A stretch of DNA of 64,000 nucleotides from Phycisphaeraceae bacterium (GTDB lineage: Bacteria > Planctomycetota > Phycisphaerae > Phycisphaerales > UBA1924), in NCBI GenBank assembly GCA_020639135.1, contig JACKHE010000003.1, positions 124,001-188,000 of the forward strand. Reading direction: 5' to 3'. The translations under genes and the position numbers were made by a program. Position 1 is the first letter of the stretch, and each line of letters begins with the position of its first letter. Of the stretch, positions 25,033 to 34,093 are shown in pieces. A model generated the notes under the pieces. The model was not told the DNA's origin. It searched no databases and saw only the letters and a program-made list of their open reading frames with translations.

Positions 25033-25544
25033 GCCAGCGCGAACTTTCCAGACCCCGGAACATCGGTCTCGGCGCCACCGCCGCGCCGCTGCTCATCGTC
25101 GGCGCCCTCGTGCTGCTCAACGAGATCGCCGAGCCCAGCCCCTCCTCCGCCGATGTCACGGCGCCGGCCGATCCTGCCGAACTCATCCGTCTGGAGAACG
25201 GGACGCTGACCCAGGCTCAGATCGCGGCGATGCGGTATTCCGACTCGATCCCGGGGCTCGGCGAATCCGACAGCCCGTTCCCCCCCGCGGACCTGATGCG
25301 GGAGCCGGTCATCAGCGATCAGGGCCGTGTCGAGAACATCCCCGATCTCGCGCCGCCGGAGTTCCAGGTCTCGACGATCATGGCCACCGGCTCGGGCAAC
25401 ATCGCCCTGATCAACGGCAAAGCACACCGCGTCGGCGATGCGCTCGAAGGCGGCTGGAAGATCACCAGCATCGACGCCAAGGCGAAGCAGGTCGTCCTTG
25501 AGCACGCCGGCGCCGAGCCCCTGACGATCTCGCTCAACCGATAA
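25029..25544 (+). CDS. GspC/PilP-like protein with a C-terminal homology-region domain
   Basis: 171 residues. One N-terminal membrane segment (about 17-33), a Pro/Asp-rich linker, and a small C-terminal domain with STIMATGSGNIALING, HRVGDALEGGWKI and VVLEHAG. This three-strand pattern is that of the GspC homology region and of PilP, which connect the inner-membrane platform to the secretin. It ends the operon, whereas gspC usually begins one. Overlap with the preceding gene (ATGA) shows it belongs here. No secretin follows. Confidence 0.7.
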   Translation: MSQRELSRPRNIGLGATAAPLLIVGALVLLNEIAEPSPSSADVTAPADPAELIRLENGTLTQAQIAAMRYSDSIPGLGESDSPFPPADLMREPVISDQGRVENIPDLAPPEFQVSTIMATGSGNIALINGKAHRVGDALEGGWKITSIDAKAKQVVLEHAGAEPLTISLNR

Positions 25545-25975
25545 CCCGCCGCCATTGCGGAGTCGGGTCCCCGGTGTTCTCCCCGGCCTCGGGCTTCTGC
25601 GGGCGCCCGATCATGAGGATCATCGATGTCGATGATGCCTCGGGGGATCTCGCGCAGTCCAATAAATCCCGCTTCTGTCTTCGAATCGGCTCCCGATGGT
25701 CGATAAGCGGAACAGCGCACCCGGCGTTACAGCGCTGTGCGTACGTTTGTTTTGGGACGCTCGAGGTGCGACTTCGCGGGCGTCGGCTCCTTTCATACAT
25801 CACCGCGCAATCCAGAGATCCGATCTTGACACGCCACGACCATCCGGTACGTTTGATGCGACACTCCACGATTCCAAATCGTTTGGTGTCATCACGTTAT
25901 GGGAATTTCCGAGATCTCGGCCCGCACAGCCGAACTTCGGGATCGAGTCACCGCTGCAAGAGGCAGATCATCACC
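25545..25975 (+). other. Leader and promoter region of the two-partner secretion operon
   Basis: 431 nt without a convincing gene. The reading frame that continues into tpsB is open through it but its product looks non-coding. It holds the near-consensus promoter at 25826-25853. The octamer TACGTTTG occurs twice (around 25739-25746 and 25848-25855). Confidence 0.6.
25826..25853 (+). promoter_or_regulatory. Near-consensus sigma-70 promoter of tpsB-tpsA
   Basis: TTGACA (25826-25831), a 16-nt spacer and TACGTT (25848-25853). Predicted initiation near 25860 gives a leader of about 115 nt and rules out the in-frame ATG at 25856 as a start. Confidence 0.65.
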
Positions 25976-28183
25976 GTGATCAACGGCTGCGCGCCGATCC
26001 TGTTCACACTCGCGCTGGGTCTCGGCATCGCCGACGCCAAGGCGCAGTCGCCGCGCGATCTCGCGTCGGCTCCGGTGACGGCAGCGCTCGCCAACCACCA
26101 GGCCGTGGGCACGCTCATCCGGAGCGTCCGCGTCGATGGACTCGACGCCTGGGGTGTCGAGCAGGCCGACCCCACCACGATCCGCGTGCGGTACTCACGG
26201 AACGCCGACGGCGTCTTCACCGCGGCGCCCGACCGGGACGAGACCAACCCCGTGCGCACGCTGGGCGAGCTGCTCCGGGCGAGCCGCGATGATCAGGGCC
26301 AGGCCGGCGGCATCCTGCTCGACGGCTCGGCGATCGATGAGATCACGACCGGCGTCCGGGGCTGGATGCTCCGCACGCTCGGCAAGGACTACGGCGAGCA
26401 GCGCACGCCGACCGCCGACCTTGACGGCGACACCCTCGTGCTCCGCATCGAGGCGCCGGGCCCCGGCGTCGGCGAGGACGGGCCGCACACCATCACCGGC
26501 GTGCGCATCGAGGGGCTGAGCCAGCTCGGGCTCTCCGACTCGGCGCTGCTGGCATCCATCATCGAACTGACGCCGGTGTCCGGCGGCATGATCGCGCGAC
26601 GCGCGGGCCTGCCCGTCGAGGCGGTCGCGCTCGGCGACCTCGGTGCGGGCGGGCAGCCCGCCAGGCTCTACGGCTCGGCGCTCCGCCAGGCCGGCGCTTC
26701 CATCGTCCGCGCGTACAACAGCACCGGCCTCCGCGGCGTCCGCGTCGCCGGCCGGCTCGACGGGCAGACCCTCGTGCTGAGCGTGACCGAGGGCGTCGTC
26801 GGCGAGGTCCGCACGCTGGGCTTCGAGGAGGAGCGCGCCGTCGAGATCGCGACCGGCCTGACCGAGCGGATCAAGCGCCGCTCGCCGGTGCAGCCCGGGC
26901 AGCTCGTGGACATCGACGCGATCGACGAGTTCGTGCACCGCCTCAACCGCCACCCCGGGCGCCGCGTGGACGTCGCGCTGGCGCCGGGCGAGCAGACCGA
27001 CCGGCTCGTGCTGGACTACCTCGTCGCGCAGAACGACCCGCTGTTCGTCTTCGGGCAGCTCTCGAACACCGGCACGGACTCGACCGGCGACTGGCGCGAG
27101 CGGTTCGGCGTCGTGCACTACAACCTGACCGACAACGACGACATCTTCACCGCGGACTACACCACCGCGAACTTCTCCGACTACCACGCGGTCACCGTCA
27201 GCTACGACCGCCCCTTCGACAACAGCGCCCCCGACGACAGCCTCCGCTGGAGGGCATTCCTCCAGTACGTCCGCTACACCGCAAGCGACGTCGGCTTCGC
27301 CGGGCGCGACTTCACCGGCGACACCTTCGGCGCGGGCGCCGAGGTGTCCTGGAACTTCTGGCAGCGCCGCGCCAAGTTCGCGGACCTCGTCGGTGGTCTC
27401 CGCTTCACGACCACGCAGGTCGATGACAACTTCTTCTCGACCACCGCGTCGTCGCCCTTCCTGCTGCCCTACGTCGGGCTCCGGTACGAGGAGCGCACCG
27501 ACCGCTCCAGCAGCAACGCGGCGATGACGCTCGAGACGAGCATCGGCTCCGTGCCCGACACCAACGACCTCGACGCGCTGGGCCGCTCGTCCGTGGACGA
27601 CGGGTTCACGATCCTGCGCTTCGACGCGAGCCACTCGTTCTTCCTCGAGCCGCTGCTGGACCGGAGCTTCGGCGCCGAGGGCTCCACGCTCGCGCACGAG
27701 CTGTTCTTCTCGATCCGGGGTCAGACGACCTTCAGCTCCCGCGTCCCGCCCAACTTCGTCACCTCTGCCGGCGGGTTCTACTCCGTCCGCGGCTACCCCG
27801 AGTCGTTCGTCATCGGTGACCACGGCTACGTCGCGACGGCCGAGTACCGCTACCACGTCCCCCGGGGCCTGACGCCCGGGCCCGTCGGGACCTGGGGCGA
27901 CCGCCCCTTCCGCTGGCGCCCGCAGCAGACGCTGGGCCGGCCCGACTGGGACCTGATCCTCCGCGGCTTCCTCGATGTCGGCCGCACCGTCAACGAGCAG
28001 AGCCTGCCCTTCGAGAGCAACGCGACGCTCGTCGGCGCGGGCGTCGGCGCCGAACTCGCCATCCGCCGCAACTTCTCGCTGCGCCTCGACTGGGGCTTCG
28101 TCCTGAACGAGGCGAGCAACGACGTCACGACCGAAAAATCCGGGGACAACCGTCTCCACGCGCAGATCACCGTTCTTTATTGA
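25976..28183 (+). CDS. TpsB-type outer membrane transporter (ShlB/FhaC family)
   Basis: 735 residues from GTG 25976. An N-terminal hydrophobic signal (ILFTLALGLGIADAKAQ), then POTRA-like segments (about residues 40-330), then a C-terminal beta-barrel of alternating amphipathic strands ending in the aromatic-rich HAQITVLY. The lid/loop motif GFYSVRGYPES near residue 600 is the VRGY/F signature of Omp85/TpsB transporters. FGQLSNTGTDSTGDWR marks the first barrel strands in TpsB proteins. It should export the TpsA protein encoded next, 146 nt downstream. The start is chosen because AAGAGG lies 12 nt upstream and the promoter excludes earlier starts; the n-region is short on positive charge, so a start slightly upstream with CKRQ remains possible. 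Confidence 0.85.
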   Translation: MINGCAPILFTLALGLGIADAKAQSPRDLASAPVTAALANHQAVGTLIRSVRVDGLDAWGVEQADPTTIRVRYSRNADGVFTAAPDRDETNPVRTLGELLRASRDDQGQAGGILLDGSAIDEITTGVRGWMLRTLGKDYGEQRTPTADLDGDTLVLRIEAPGPGVGEDGPHTITGVRIEGLSQLGLSDSALLASIIELTPVSGGMIARRAGLPVEAVALGDLGAGGQPARLYGSALRQAGASIVRAYNSTGLRGVRVAGRLDGQTLVLSVTEGVVGEVRTLGFEEERAVEIATGLTERIKRRSPVQPGQLVDIDAIDEFVHRLNRHPGRRVDVALAPGEQTDRLVLDYLVAQNDPLFVFGQLSNTGTDSTGDWRERFGVVHYNLTDNDDIFTADYTTANFSDYHAVTVSYDRPFDNSAPDDSLRWRAFLQYVRYTASDVGFAGRDFTGDTFGAGAEVSWNFWQRRAKFADLVGGLRFTTTQVDDNFFSTTASSPFLLPYVGLRYEERTDRSSSNAAMTLETSIGSVPDTNDLDALGRSSVDDGFTILRFDASHSFFLEPLLDRSFGAEGSTLAHELFFSIRGQTTFSSRVPPNFVTSAGGFYSVRGYPESFVIGDHGYVATAEYRYHVPRGLTPGPVGTWGDRPFRWRPQQTLGRPDWDLILRGFLDVGRTVNEQSLPFESNATLVGAGVGAELAIRRNFSLRLDWGFVLNEASNDVTTEKSGDNRLHAQITVLY

Positions 28184-28329
28184 TCCAGCAACCACGCCCC
28201 GGCCGGAGGCCGGCGGTTTCGAAGGATGGACCGACAGGACCCGAGACCCGACACCCGCAACCTGCACTCAGGGTTTGAACGAGAGTCCCATGCACAGGGA
28301 CCGACCGAGAACCGTTCGGAGGAGATGAG

Positions 28330-31300
28330 ATGAGTTACCCCAGGGCTTCGTCCATGAACGTGCGCGCCGCCAGCCTCGCCGCGCTGGTGATCGCCGGTGT
28401 CGCGTGCCAGGCGCACGCCGACCGCAGGCGAGGCGGTGTGGGCGATGGCGCCCAGACCATCCCGGGCGTCCAGGTCCGGGATATCGGGCGGGGCACGGCG
28501 CTCTTCGACGCCGCGGGCAACGTCCTGAGCATCACCGTCGGCGAGAAGACGATCATCAACTATGACAGCTTCAACATCGCCGAGGGCTCGACGGTCAACT
28601 TCATCCAGCCCGGCGCCCACAGCCGCGTGCTCAACCGCATCGACTCCGCGACGCCCACCTTCATCGACGGCACGATCAACGCCAACGGGCACGTGTACCT
28701 CGTGAACCCCTCCGGCGTGCTCTTCGGGCAGACGTCCGTCGTCAACGCCGCCGGGTTCGTCGCCGCGGCCGGTCGGATCTCCGACAGCGACTTCCGTCGT
28801 GGCGTCGATCGCTTCACGGACATCGGCGCCGGCGTCTCGAACCTCGGCCACATCAACACCACCAGCGATGCCCAGTTCGTCGGCGGCAACGTCACGAACT
28901 ACGGCTCGGTCATCTCCGAGCACGGCGTCGTCACGATGTCCGCGGGTGAGAACGTCTATCTCGCTGAGCAGGGCGACCAGATCATGGTCCGCATCGAGAA
29001 CCCCACTGCCTCGACCATCGATGGCGTAACGGGCCGCACCACCTCCACCGCGACGATCGTCAACTCCGGGACCATCAGCGGCGACTCCGTCGTCTTCACG
29101 ACCGGCGACATCTACTCCGTCGCGATGGTCGATCGTGGCGGCGCCGCGGTCAGCGGCTCGCGCATCACCGTCGGCGGCGATGTCACAACCCGCACCGGCG
29201 ACATCAGCATCGCCGCCCGCGATGTCCGGATCTCCGGCCAGGCCGGCTACTTCAACGATCAGGACGTCGCCGAGGTCGGGACCGGCCTCATCACCGAGGC
29301 GCTCCACGACGGCGCCGAGGTCACCATCCGCGCCAACGGCGTGGACAGCGTCAACGGCTCGATCGACCTGGCGTCCGGCCTGGACTACACCGGCGTCGGT
29401 GGCGGCACGCTCAACCTCATCGCCAACAACAACGTCGACGTCCGTGACCGCGTCGTCGGCGGCGCCGGCGATTCGCTGAACCTGTCGCTCATCGCCGACG
29501 CCGACGCCAACCAGACCGGCGGCGTCAACATCAACGCCCCGATCTCCCTCGGCGGCGGCGACCTCACCGTCCGCGGCGCCAACGTCGCGATCCGCCACGA
29601 CATCACCACCACCGGCACGGTTGCCTTCGCCGCGTCGCACCCCGGCGCCAGCATCGGCCTGGGCGACGGCGCCGGCTCGTTCAACCTCAAGCAGAACGAG
29701 ATCAACCACATCGCCGACGGCGCCAAGGCCATCATCATCGGCGACGAGAACACCAACGGCCGCGTCACCGTCAGCAACGCCACCTTCCGCGACCCCGTCG
29801 TCATCAACACGCCCGGGTCCGCCGGCAAGGTCCGTCTCGAGGGCGCCCTCCGCGGCGTGGACGAGGCCTCGATCACCATCAACGGCTCGGGCCACACCAC
29901 CCACCTCGGCGCCGACCTCACGACCGAGGGCGCCCCGATCATCATCAACGACAGCGTCGTCATCAACGCAGGCGCCGGGCTCGTCACCATCGCCACCACC
30001 GACAACGGCAACGCCGGCGCGGACATCACCATCACCGGCACGGTCAACAACGCCGCCGCGGATCCCGCGTTCGACTCGCTCAACATCGACGCCGGCGCCG
30101 GCGACGTGGACCTCCAGGGCGCCGTCGGCGCCACCAGCCGCGTCTTCAACCTGACCGTCACCGGCGACCGGATCTCGGTCACCGATGTCGCCGCGGCGCA
30201 GACCCAGATCTACAACGGCGACCTCGTCATCAACGGCGTGATGCTCTCCGTGACCGACATTGACGGCGCCCAGATCACCATCAACGGCGACACCGTGCTC
30301 GCCAACGACGTCGTGATCAACGCCTTCCACGACGCGGTCTTCAACGGGAAGGTCGATAGCGAGGCCGGCCAGGGGCGGGACCTGACCGTCAACGCCTTCC
30401 GCACCCTCTTCAACGATCGCGTCGGCGGCGCCAGCCCGCTGGGAACGCTCACGACCGACGCCAAGCACTCGCTCTACGACGCCAACGGCGACGGCGTGCT
30501 CAACGACCGCGACCGGGTCATCGTCCTTGACAACTTCCTCACCAGCGACGCCGCCGCTGATCTGAACCACGACGGCGTCGTGGACACCGCCGACCTGGGC
30601 ATCACCATCAGCGAGCGCCAGGTCACGATGCTCAACGCCGACGTGGACGCCCAGACGATCGTCTTCGGCGACCCCGTCGAGGTCTTCGCGGACAACGTCA
30701 CCGTCACCGCGACCGGCTCCGTGGACTTCCAGGACACCGTCAACAGCCAGGTGTACGAGAACAACGGGCTCGATGTCATCGCCCCGAACACCCGCTTCGG
30801 CGGCGTCGTGGGCCGCGCCGAGACCCTCACCCACCTCACCACCGACGCCCAGCCCGGCGCCACGAGCATCGACACCACGGACATCTACGTCCTCGGCGGC
30901 GGCGCGAGTTTCGGCGACGACGTCACCATCGACACCACGACCACCATCCACGCCGCCGACATGGGCGACGTCACCTTCAGCGAGCGCGTCAACGGCCCCG
31001 AGGGCCTGACCGTCGAGACCGCCGGTGTCACAACCTTCGGAGGCGCCGTCGGCGACGACACCCCGCTGGCGCACATCGTCACCGACGCGCCGGGCCTGAC
31101 CCGCCTGAACGGCCCGGTCGTCAACACCTCCGGCGATCAGACCTACAACGACGCCGTCCGCGTTGACGGGAACACCGCGGTGACCGCCGCCAACGCGAGC
31201 TTCAACTCGACCGTTGACTCGCAGGCCGGCGAACACAACGACCTCGTCGTCAACGCCGACCAGACGCTCTTCGCGAGCAACGTCGGCTCCGGCCAGGCGC

Positions 31301-32799
31301 TCGGCTCGCTCGTCACCGACGGTCAGGGCACGACGCACCTCCACGGCGATGTCACCAGCCACGGCGACCGCGTCCAGTTCGGCGACGACCTCGTCCTCTA
31401 CGGCGACACCAACATCACCAACACCGGGGCCTCCGGCGTCTTCTTCCACAAGACCATCAACTCCGACTCCGCCGCGACGCCTCGCAGCCTCAATGTCGTC
31501 GTGGACAACACCGCCGTCGGCAACGACATCCCCACCATCAACTTCGGCGGCAACGTCGGCATGACCAACGCCCTGGGTGATCTCATCCTCGGCGGCGGGC
31601 GCACCGATGTCCCGGTCGTCGCGACGATCGTCGCCCGCGAGCGCGGCTCCGACGGGCTGCCCACCGGCAACCCGCTGTTCTCGATCACATTCCGCATCGC
31701 CGGCGACTTCAACATGGGCCAGAACGAGAAGCTCACCACCGTCGGCTCGCTCAACATCGACGCCGGCGGGACCGCCTACCTCGGCGACCTCTCCGTCCGC
31801 AACTCCGCGAGCGTCACGGCGCCGACGATCCTCCTCCGCGCCCGTGAGGCCGGCGAGGTCCTCCTGCCCAACGGCGACCTCATGGCCGACGAGGGCATGG
31901 AGATCATCGCCGGCGACGTCATCAACTTCTCGGTGACCCCCGGCGTGCTCAACGGCGCCAACCCCGAGCCGATCTTCTCGACGCCCGGCCTGAACTTCTC
32001 GAACACCCTCAACGGCTTCGAGCATGTCAAGTTCGCCACGGCGATCTCCAACCTCAACCTCTTCCTCGCCCAGCCCGGGACGGACATCGTCCTCGACCTC
32101 TCCGTCGTCTCACCGATGATCCCCAATGACACCAACGAGACGGCGCGGCAGGATCCCGGCCTGCGTCCCTTCGAGGACTTCGTCAACCCGCTTCACCCCG
32201 AGTCCGCCGCGCTCAACGCCGCCGGCGTCCCCGCGTCCGGCCCCGCGCTGGCGCAGATGCTCGCCCGGACCCTGGGCACGACGCTCTACAACGACTTCAG
32301 CGGCTCGACCCCGGCCTCCGAGGGCGCCTACGCCGGCAGGATCAACACCCAGCGCCTGCCCTGGAACTCCGCGTCGGAGCTGCTCGCCGCCTACGCCACC
32401 ATCGCCGGCGCGAAGAACGAGAACCTGGCCCTCACTCGCGCCAAGCTGGGTGAGTCCTATCAGAGCCTCGCCTCGGCGCCCAAGGCTGAGATCGAGACCG
32501 CGCTCGTCCCCGGCTGCCTCGCCTACCTCCGCACGGGCGAGGAGACCGACGCGATGACGGACCTCCGCACGCTCGCCCTCATCCTCAGCGCCATCGACGA
32601 GATGGGCATGACCAAGTTCGAGCGGGCGGTCGTCCGCTCCAACATCCTCGGCCGCTGCCGTCCCGAGGGCGTCGCAGCCAACCGCTTCGAGAGCCTCGTC
32701 GAGGGCTACCGCGCCGCGATCGTCGAGGCCGAGAAGAAGCACGAGGAAGAGATGCAGCGGCAGGGCGGCAGCGCCCCCGAGCAGCCCGCCGCCGAGTGA
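28330..32799 (+). CDS. TpsA-type exoprotein with filamentous-haemagglutinin N-terminal domain
   Basis: 1489 residues. Signal peptide (MNVRAASLAALVIAGVAC, cleavage near AHAD), then the TPS secretion domain (about 40-270) with LVNPSGVLFGQTSVVNAAG, the equivalent of the NPNGI motif that TpsB recognises. A beta-helix of Asn/Thr/Gly/Asp-rich strands follows. Residues ~690-1090 hold an ~80-residue tandem repeat (separate entry). Residues ~715-765 contain a dockerin-type pair with DANGDGVLNDRD and DLNHDGVVDTADLG. The last ~180 residues are unlike the rest: charged and helical, ending in a Glu/Lys/Gln-rich tail. The start ATG 28330 follows GGAGGAG closely. The 146-nt gap from tpsB holds a short GC hairpin (28199-28213). 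Confidence 0.9.
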   Translation: MSYPRASSMNVRAASLAALVIAGVACQAHADRRRGGVGDGAQTIPGVQVRDIGRGTALFDAAGNVLSITVGEKTIINYDSFNIAEGSTVNFIQPGAHSRVLNRIDSATPTFIDGTINANGHVYLVNPSGVLFGQTSVVNAAGFVAAAGRISDSDFRRGVDRFTDIGAGVSNLGHINTTSDAQFVGGNVTNYGSVISEHGVVTMSAGENVYLAEQGDQIMVRIENPTASTIDGVTGRTTSTATIVNSGTISGDSVVFTTGDIYSVAMVDRGGAAVSGSRITVGGDVTTRTGDISIAARDVRISGQAGYFNDQDVAEVGTGLITEALHDGAEVTIRANGVDSVNGSIDLASGLDYTGVGGGTLNLIANNNVDVRDRVVGGAGDSLNLSLIADADANQTGGVNINAPISLGGGDLTVRGANVAIRHDITTTGTVAFAASHPGASIGLGDGAGSFNLKQNEINHIADGAKAIIIGDENTNGRVTVSNATFRDPVVINTPGSAGKVRLEGALRGVDEASITINGSGHTTHLGADLTTEGAPIIINDSVVINAGAGLVTIATTDNGNAGADITITGTVNNAAADPAFDSLNIDAGAGDVDLQGAVGATSRVFNLTVTGDRISVTDVAAAQTQIYNGDLVINGVMLSVTDIDGAQITINGDTVLANDVVINAFHDAVFNGKVDSEAGQGRDLTVNAFRTLFNDRVGGASPLGTLTTDAKHSLYDANGDGVLNDRDRVIVLDNFLTSDAAADLNHDGVVDTADLGITISERQVTMLNADVDAQTIVFGDPVEVFADNVTVTATGSVDFQDTVNSQVYENNGLDVIAPNTRFGGVVGRAETLTHLTTDAQPGATSIDTTDIYVLGGGASFGDDVTIDTTTTIHAADMGDVTFSERVNGPEGLTVETAGVTTFGGAVGDDTPLAHIVTDAPGLTRLNGPVVNTSGDQTYNDAVRVDGNTAVTAANASFNSTVDSQAGEHNDLVVNADQTLFASNVGSGQALGSLVTDGQGTTHLHGDVTSHGDRVQFGDDLVLYGDTNITNTGASGVFFHKTINSDSAATPRSLNVVVDNTAVGNDIPTINFGGNVGMTNALGDLILGGGRTDVPVVATIVARERGSDGLPTGNPLFSITFRIAGDFNMGQNEKLTTVGSLNIDAGGTAYLGDLSVRNSASVTAPTILLRAREAGEVLLPNGDLMADEGMEIIAGDVINFSVTPGVLNGANPEPIFSTPGLNFSNTLNGFEHVKFATAISNLNLFLAQPGTDIVLDLSVVSPMIPNDTNETARQDPGLRPFEDFVNPLHPESAALNAAGVPASGPALAQMLARTLGTTLYNDFSGSTPASEGAYAGRINTQRLPWNSASELLAAYATIAGAKNENLALTRAKLGESYQSLASAPKAEIETALVPGCLAYLRTGEETDAMTDLRTLALILSAIDEMGMTKFERAVVRSNILGRCRPEGVAANRFESLVEGYRAAIVEAEKKHEEEMQRQGGSAPEQPAAE
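30405..31605 (+). repeat. Tandem ~80-residue repeats inside the TpsA exoprotein
   Basis: Five diverged units share the pattern xxFGGxVGxxxxLxxLxTDAxGxT: FNDRVGGASPLG near 30411, FGGVVGRAETLT near 30798, FGGAVGDDTPLA near 31036, FASNVGSGQALG near 31270 and FGGNVGMTNALG near 31546. Units two to four are spaced 78-79 codons apart. A dockerin-type insert lies directly after the first unit and explains the wider first spacing. Confidence 0.75.
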
Positions 32800-32833
32800 T
32801 CCGCGACGTCTCGGCATCCTGAAGATCCATCCC

Positions 32834-32870
32834 AGCCCCGATCGGGAATCACCGATCGGGGCTGTTTCTT
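32834..32870 (+). terminator. Strong rho-independent terminator after tpsA
   Basis: A 12-bp perfect stem AGCCCCGATCGG (32834-32845) / CCGATCGGGGCT (32852-32863) with a 6-nt loop, followed by GTTTCTT. It ends the tpsB-tpsA transcript 34 nt after the stop codon. Confidence 0.85.
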
Positions 32871-32894
32871 GCGCCCGCCGCTATCCTCGGCGCC

Positions 32895-33725
32895 ATGACA
32901 TCATTCTTCGCCAGCGTCGAGACCGCACAGCAACTCGAACGCGCCGAGTGCGCCCTGCTCAGGGAGGTCACCGATGTGATCGCCGCCAAACGCGACGGCG
33001 TGGAACTGATCCCCATCGCCGGGGGCCTCGCCGTGTACGCCGGCGAGGGCGCGCCGATGAACAAGGTCGCGGGGCTTGGCTTCGAGGGTCCGCCCACCGA
33101 CGACGAGATGAGCCGTGTCGAATCGCTCTTCCACCGCAACGGCGCGCGGGTGCAGGTCGAGCTGTGCACGCTCGCCGAGATCGGCGTCGGCGAGATGCTC
33201 ACCCGGCGCGGGTACGTTCTGGCGGGGATCGAGAACACGCTCATCTGCAGGCCCCAGATCGTCGAGCCGGGCGGACCGGTGGGGGGGATCGAGGTGGACG
33301 AGGCGCCGGACTTCGAAACGTGGCTCGATGTCTTCGTCGAGGGCTTCCTGCACCCCGATGCGCAGGGCGTCGAGGCGCCCGAGGCGTTCGAGCGCGAGGC
33401 GCTCCGCTCGGTCATCAAGGACATGTCCGCATGCCCGACCATGCGGCACTTCATCGCCCGACGCGACGGCGTCCCGGTCGGCGGGGCCGACATGCGGCTC
33501 GGCGGGGGCACGGCGACCCTGTGCGGCGCTTCGACGCTGCCGGCGCACCGGAGAATGGGCGTCCAGACCGCGCTGCTCCGGCATCGGATCGACGCGGCGA
33601 GGAGGGCGGGATGTGATCTGCTGGCGGTCTCGGCCCTCCCGGGGTCGAAATCACACCAGAACCTGCAGAAGCAGGGCTTCGAGCTGGCCTATTCCAAGCT
33701 GGTGCTGACGCTCGATCCGGCGTGA
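32895..33725 (+). CDS. GNAT family N-acetyltransferase
   Basis: 276 residues. The C-terminal half holds the acetyl-CoA-binding motif A, STLPAHRRMGVQTALLRHRI, in which R-R-M-G-V is the pyrophosphate loop, followed by LLAVSALPGSKSHQNLQKQGF, the usual motif B end. The N-terminal ~130 residues are a second, diverged GNAT-like or companion domain with no clear CoA loop. The substrate is unknown. A TATCCT box ends 7 nt before ATG 32895 and no Shine-Dalgarno sequence is seen, suggesting a leaderless transcript starting just after the tpsA terminator. Confidence 0.8.
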   Translation: MTSFFASVETAQQLERAECALLREVTDVIAAKRDGVELIPIAGGLAVYAGEGAPMNKVAGLGFEGPPTDDEMSRVESLFHRNGARVQVELCTLAEIGVGEMLTRRGYVLAGIENTLICRPQIVEPGGPVGGIEVDEAPDFETWLDVFVEGFLHPDAQGVEAPEAFEREALRSVIKDMSACPTMRHFIARRDGVPVGGADMRLGGGTATLCGASTLPAHRRMGVQTALLRHRIDAARRAGCDLLAVSALPGSKSHQNLQKQGFELAYSKLVLTLDPA

Positions 33726-33742
33726 GCCGCCGGGGGCATGGG

Positions 33743-34093
33743 TCAGTCGAGATCGCCTTCCTCGAGCACGTTGGCGATCGCGGTGACGTCGCCGGTGACG
33801 AGGAGCATCCCCAGCGAATCGCCGGTGACGAACTCGGGCCGCCCGTCGCTGGCGATCGCGAAGATCATCGGGGACTGGGGGCGCTCGCCGCTGTCCATGA
33901 GCCACAGCCCCACGGAATCGCCGGTGAGGCGCCAGTCGCCGCCCAGGGCGACGCTGGAATCGAGCTCCGCGATGCGGATTTCGGAGTCCGCGAGGGCCCT
34001 CGGGGTCGATCGGGCGGTTCCACAGCCAATCAGGGACGCCGTCACAGCGATCCCAAGCCCCAGGGCGAGCCCACGGTGATCACGAATACGCAT
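33743..34093 (-). CDS. Small lipoprotein of unknown function
   Basis: 116 residues. The signal peptide has a basic start (RIRDHR), a hydrophobic core and the lipobox LIGC with Cys24, so Lgt (encoded at 9068-10126) should lipidate it. The mature part (about 92 residues) is small and beta-rich, with no recognised domain; it contains SVGLWLMDSG and SLGMLLVTG, two similar strands that may form a repeat. ATG 34093 follows GGGGAG at good spacing and gives the lipobox; the frame to 34108 does not help. It is convergent with the acetyltransferase gene. Confidence 0.75.
   Translation of the reverse strand: MRIRDHRGLALGLGIAVTASLIGCGTARSTPRALADSEIRIAELDSSVALGGDWRLTGDSVGLWLMDSGERPQSPMIFAIASDGRPEFVTGDSLGMLLVTGDVTAIANVLEEGDLD

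Noticed and set aside
25574..25975. Extended tpsB frame starting at 25574 or 25856
   Set aside because: The near-consensus promoter lies inside it and the predicted transcription start is at or past ATG 25856; the translated extension is not signal-peptide-like.
28199..28213. CCGGCC-gga-GGCCGG hairpin between tpsB and tpsA
   Set aside because: Short, without a T-tract; could affect mRNA stability but is not evidence of termination.
28177..32025. Open minus-strand frame of 1282 codons opposite tpsA
   Set aside because: It mirrors the codon pattern of the real TPS gene in a GC-rich genome; the product is dominated by V/D/G/A with no domain, and the plus-strand gene has signal peptide, TPS domain and terminator.
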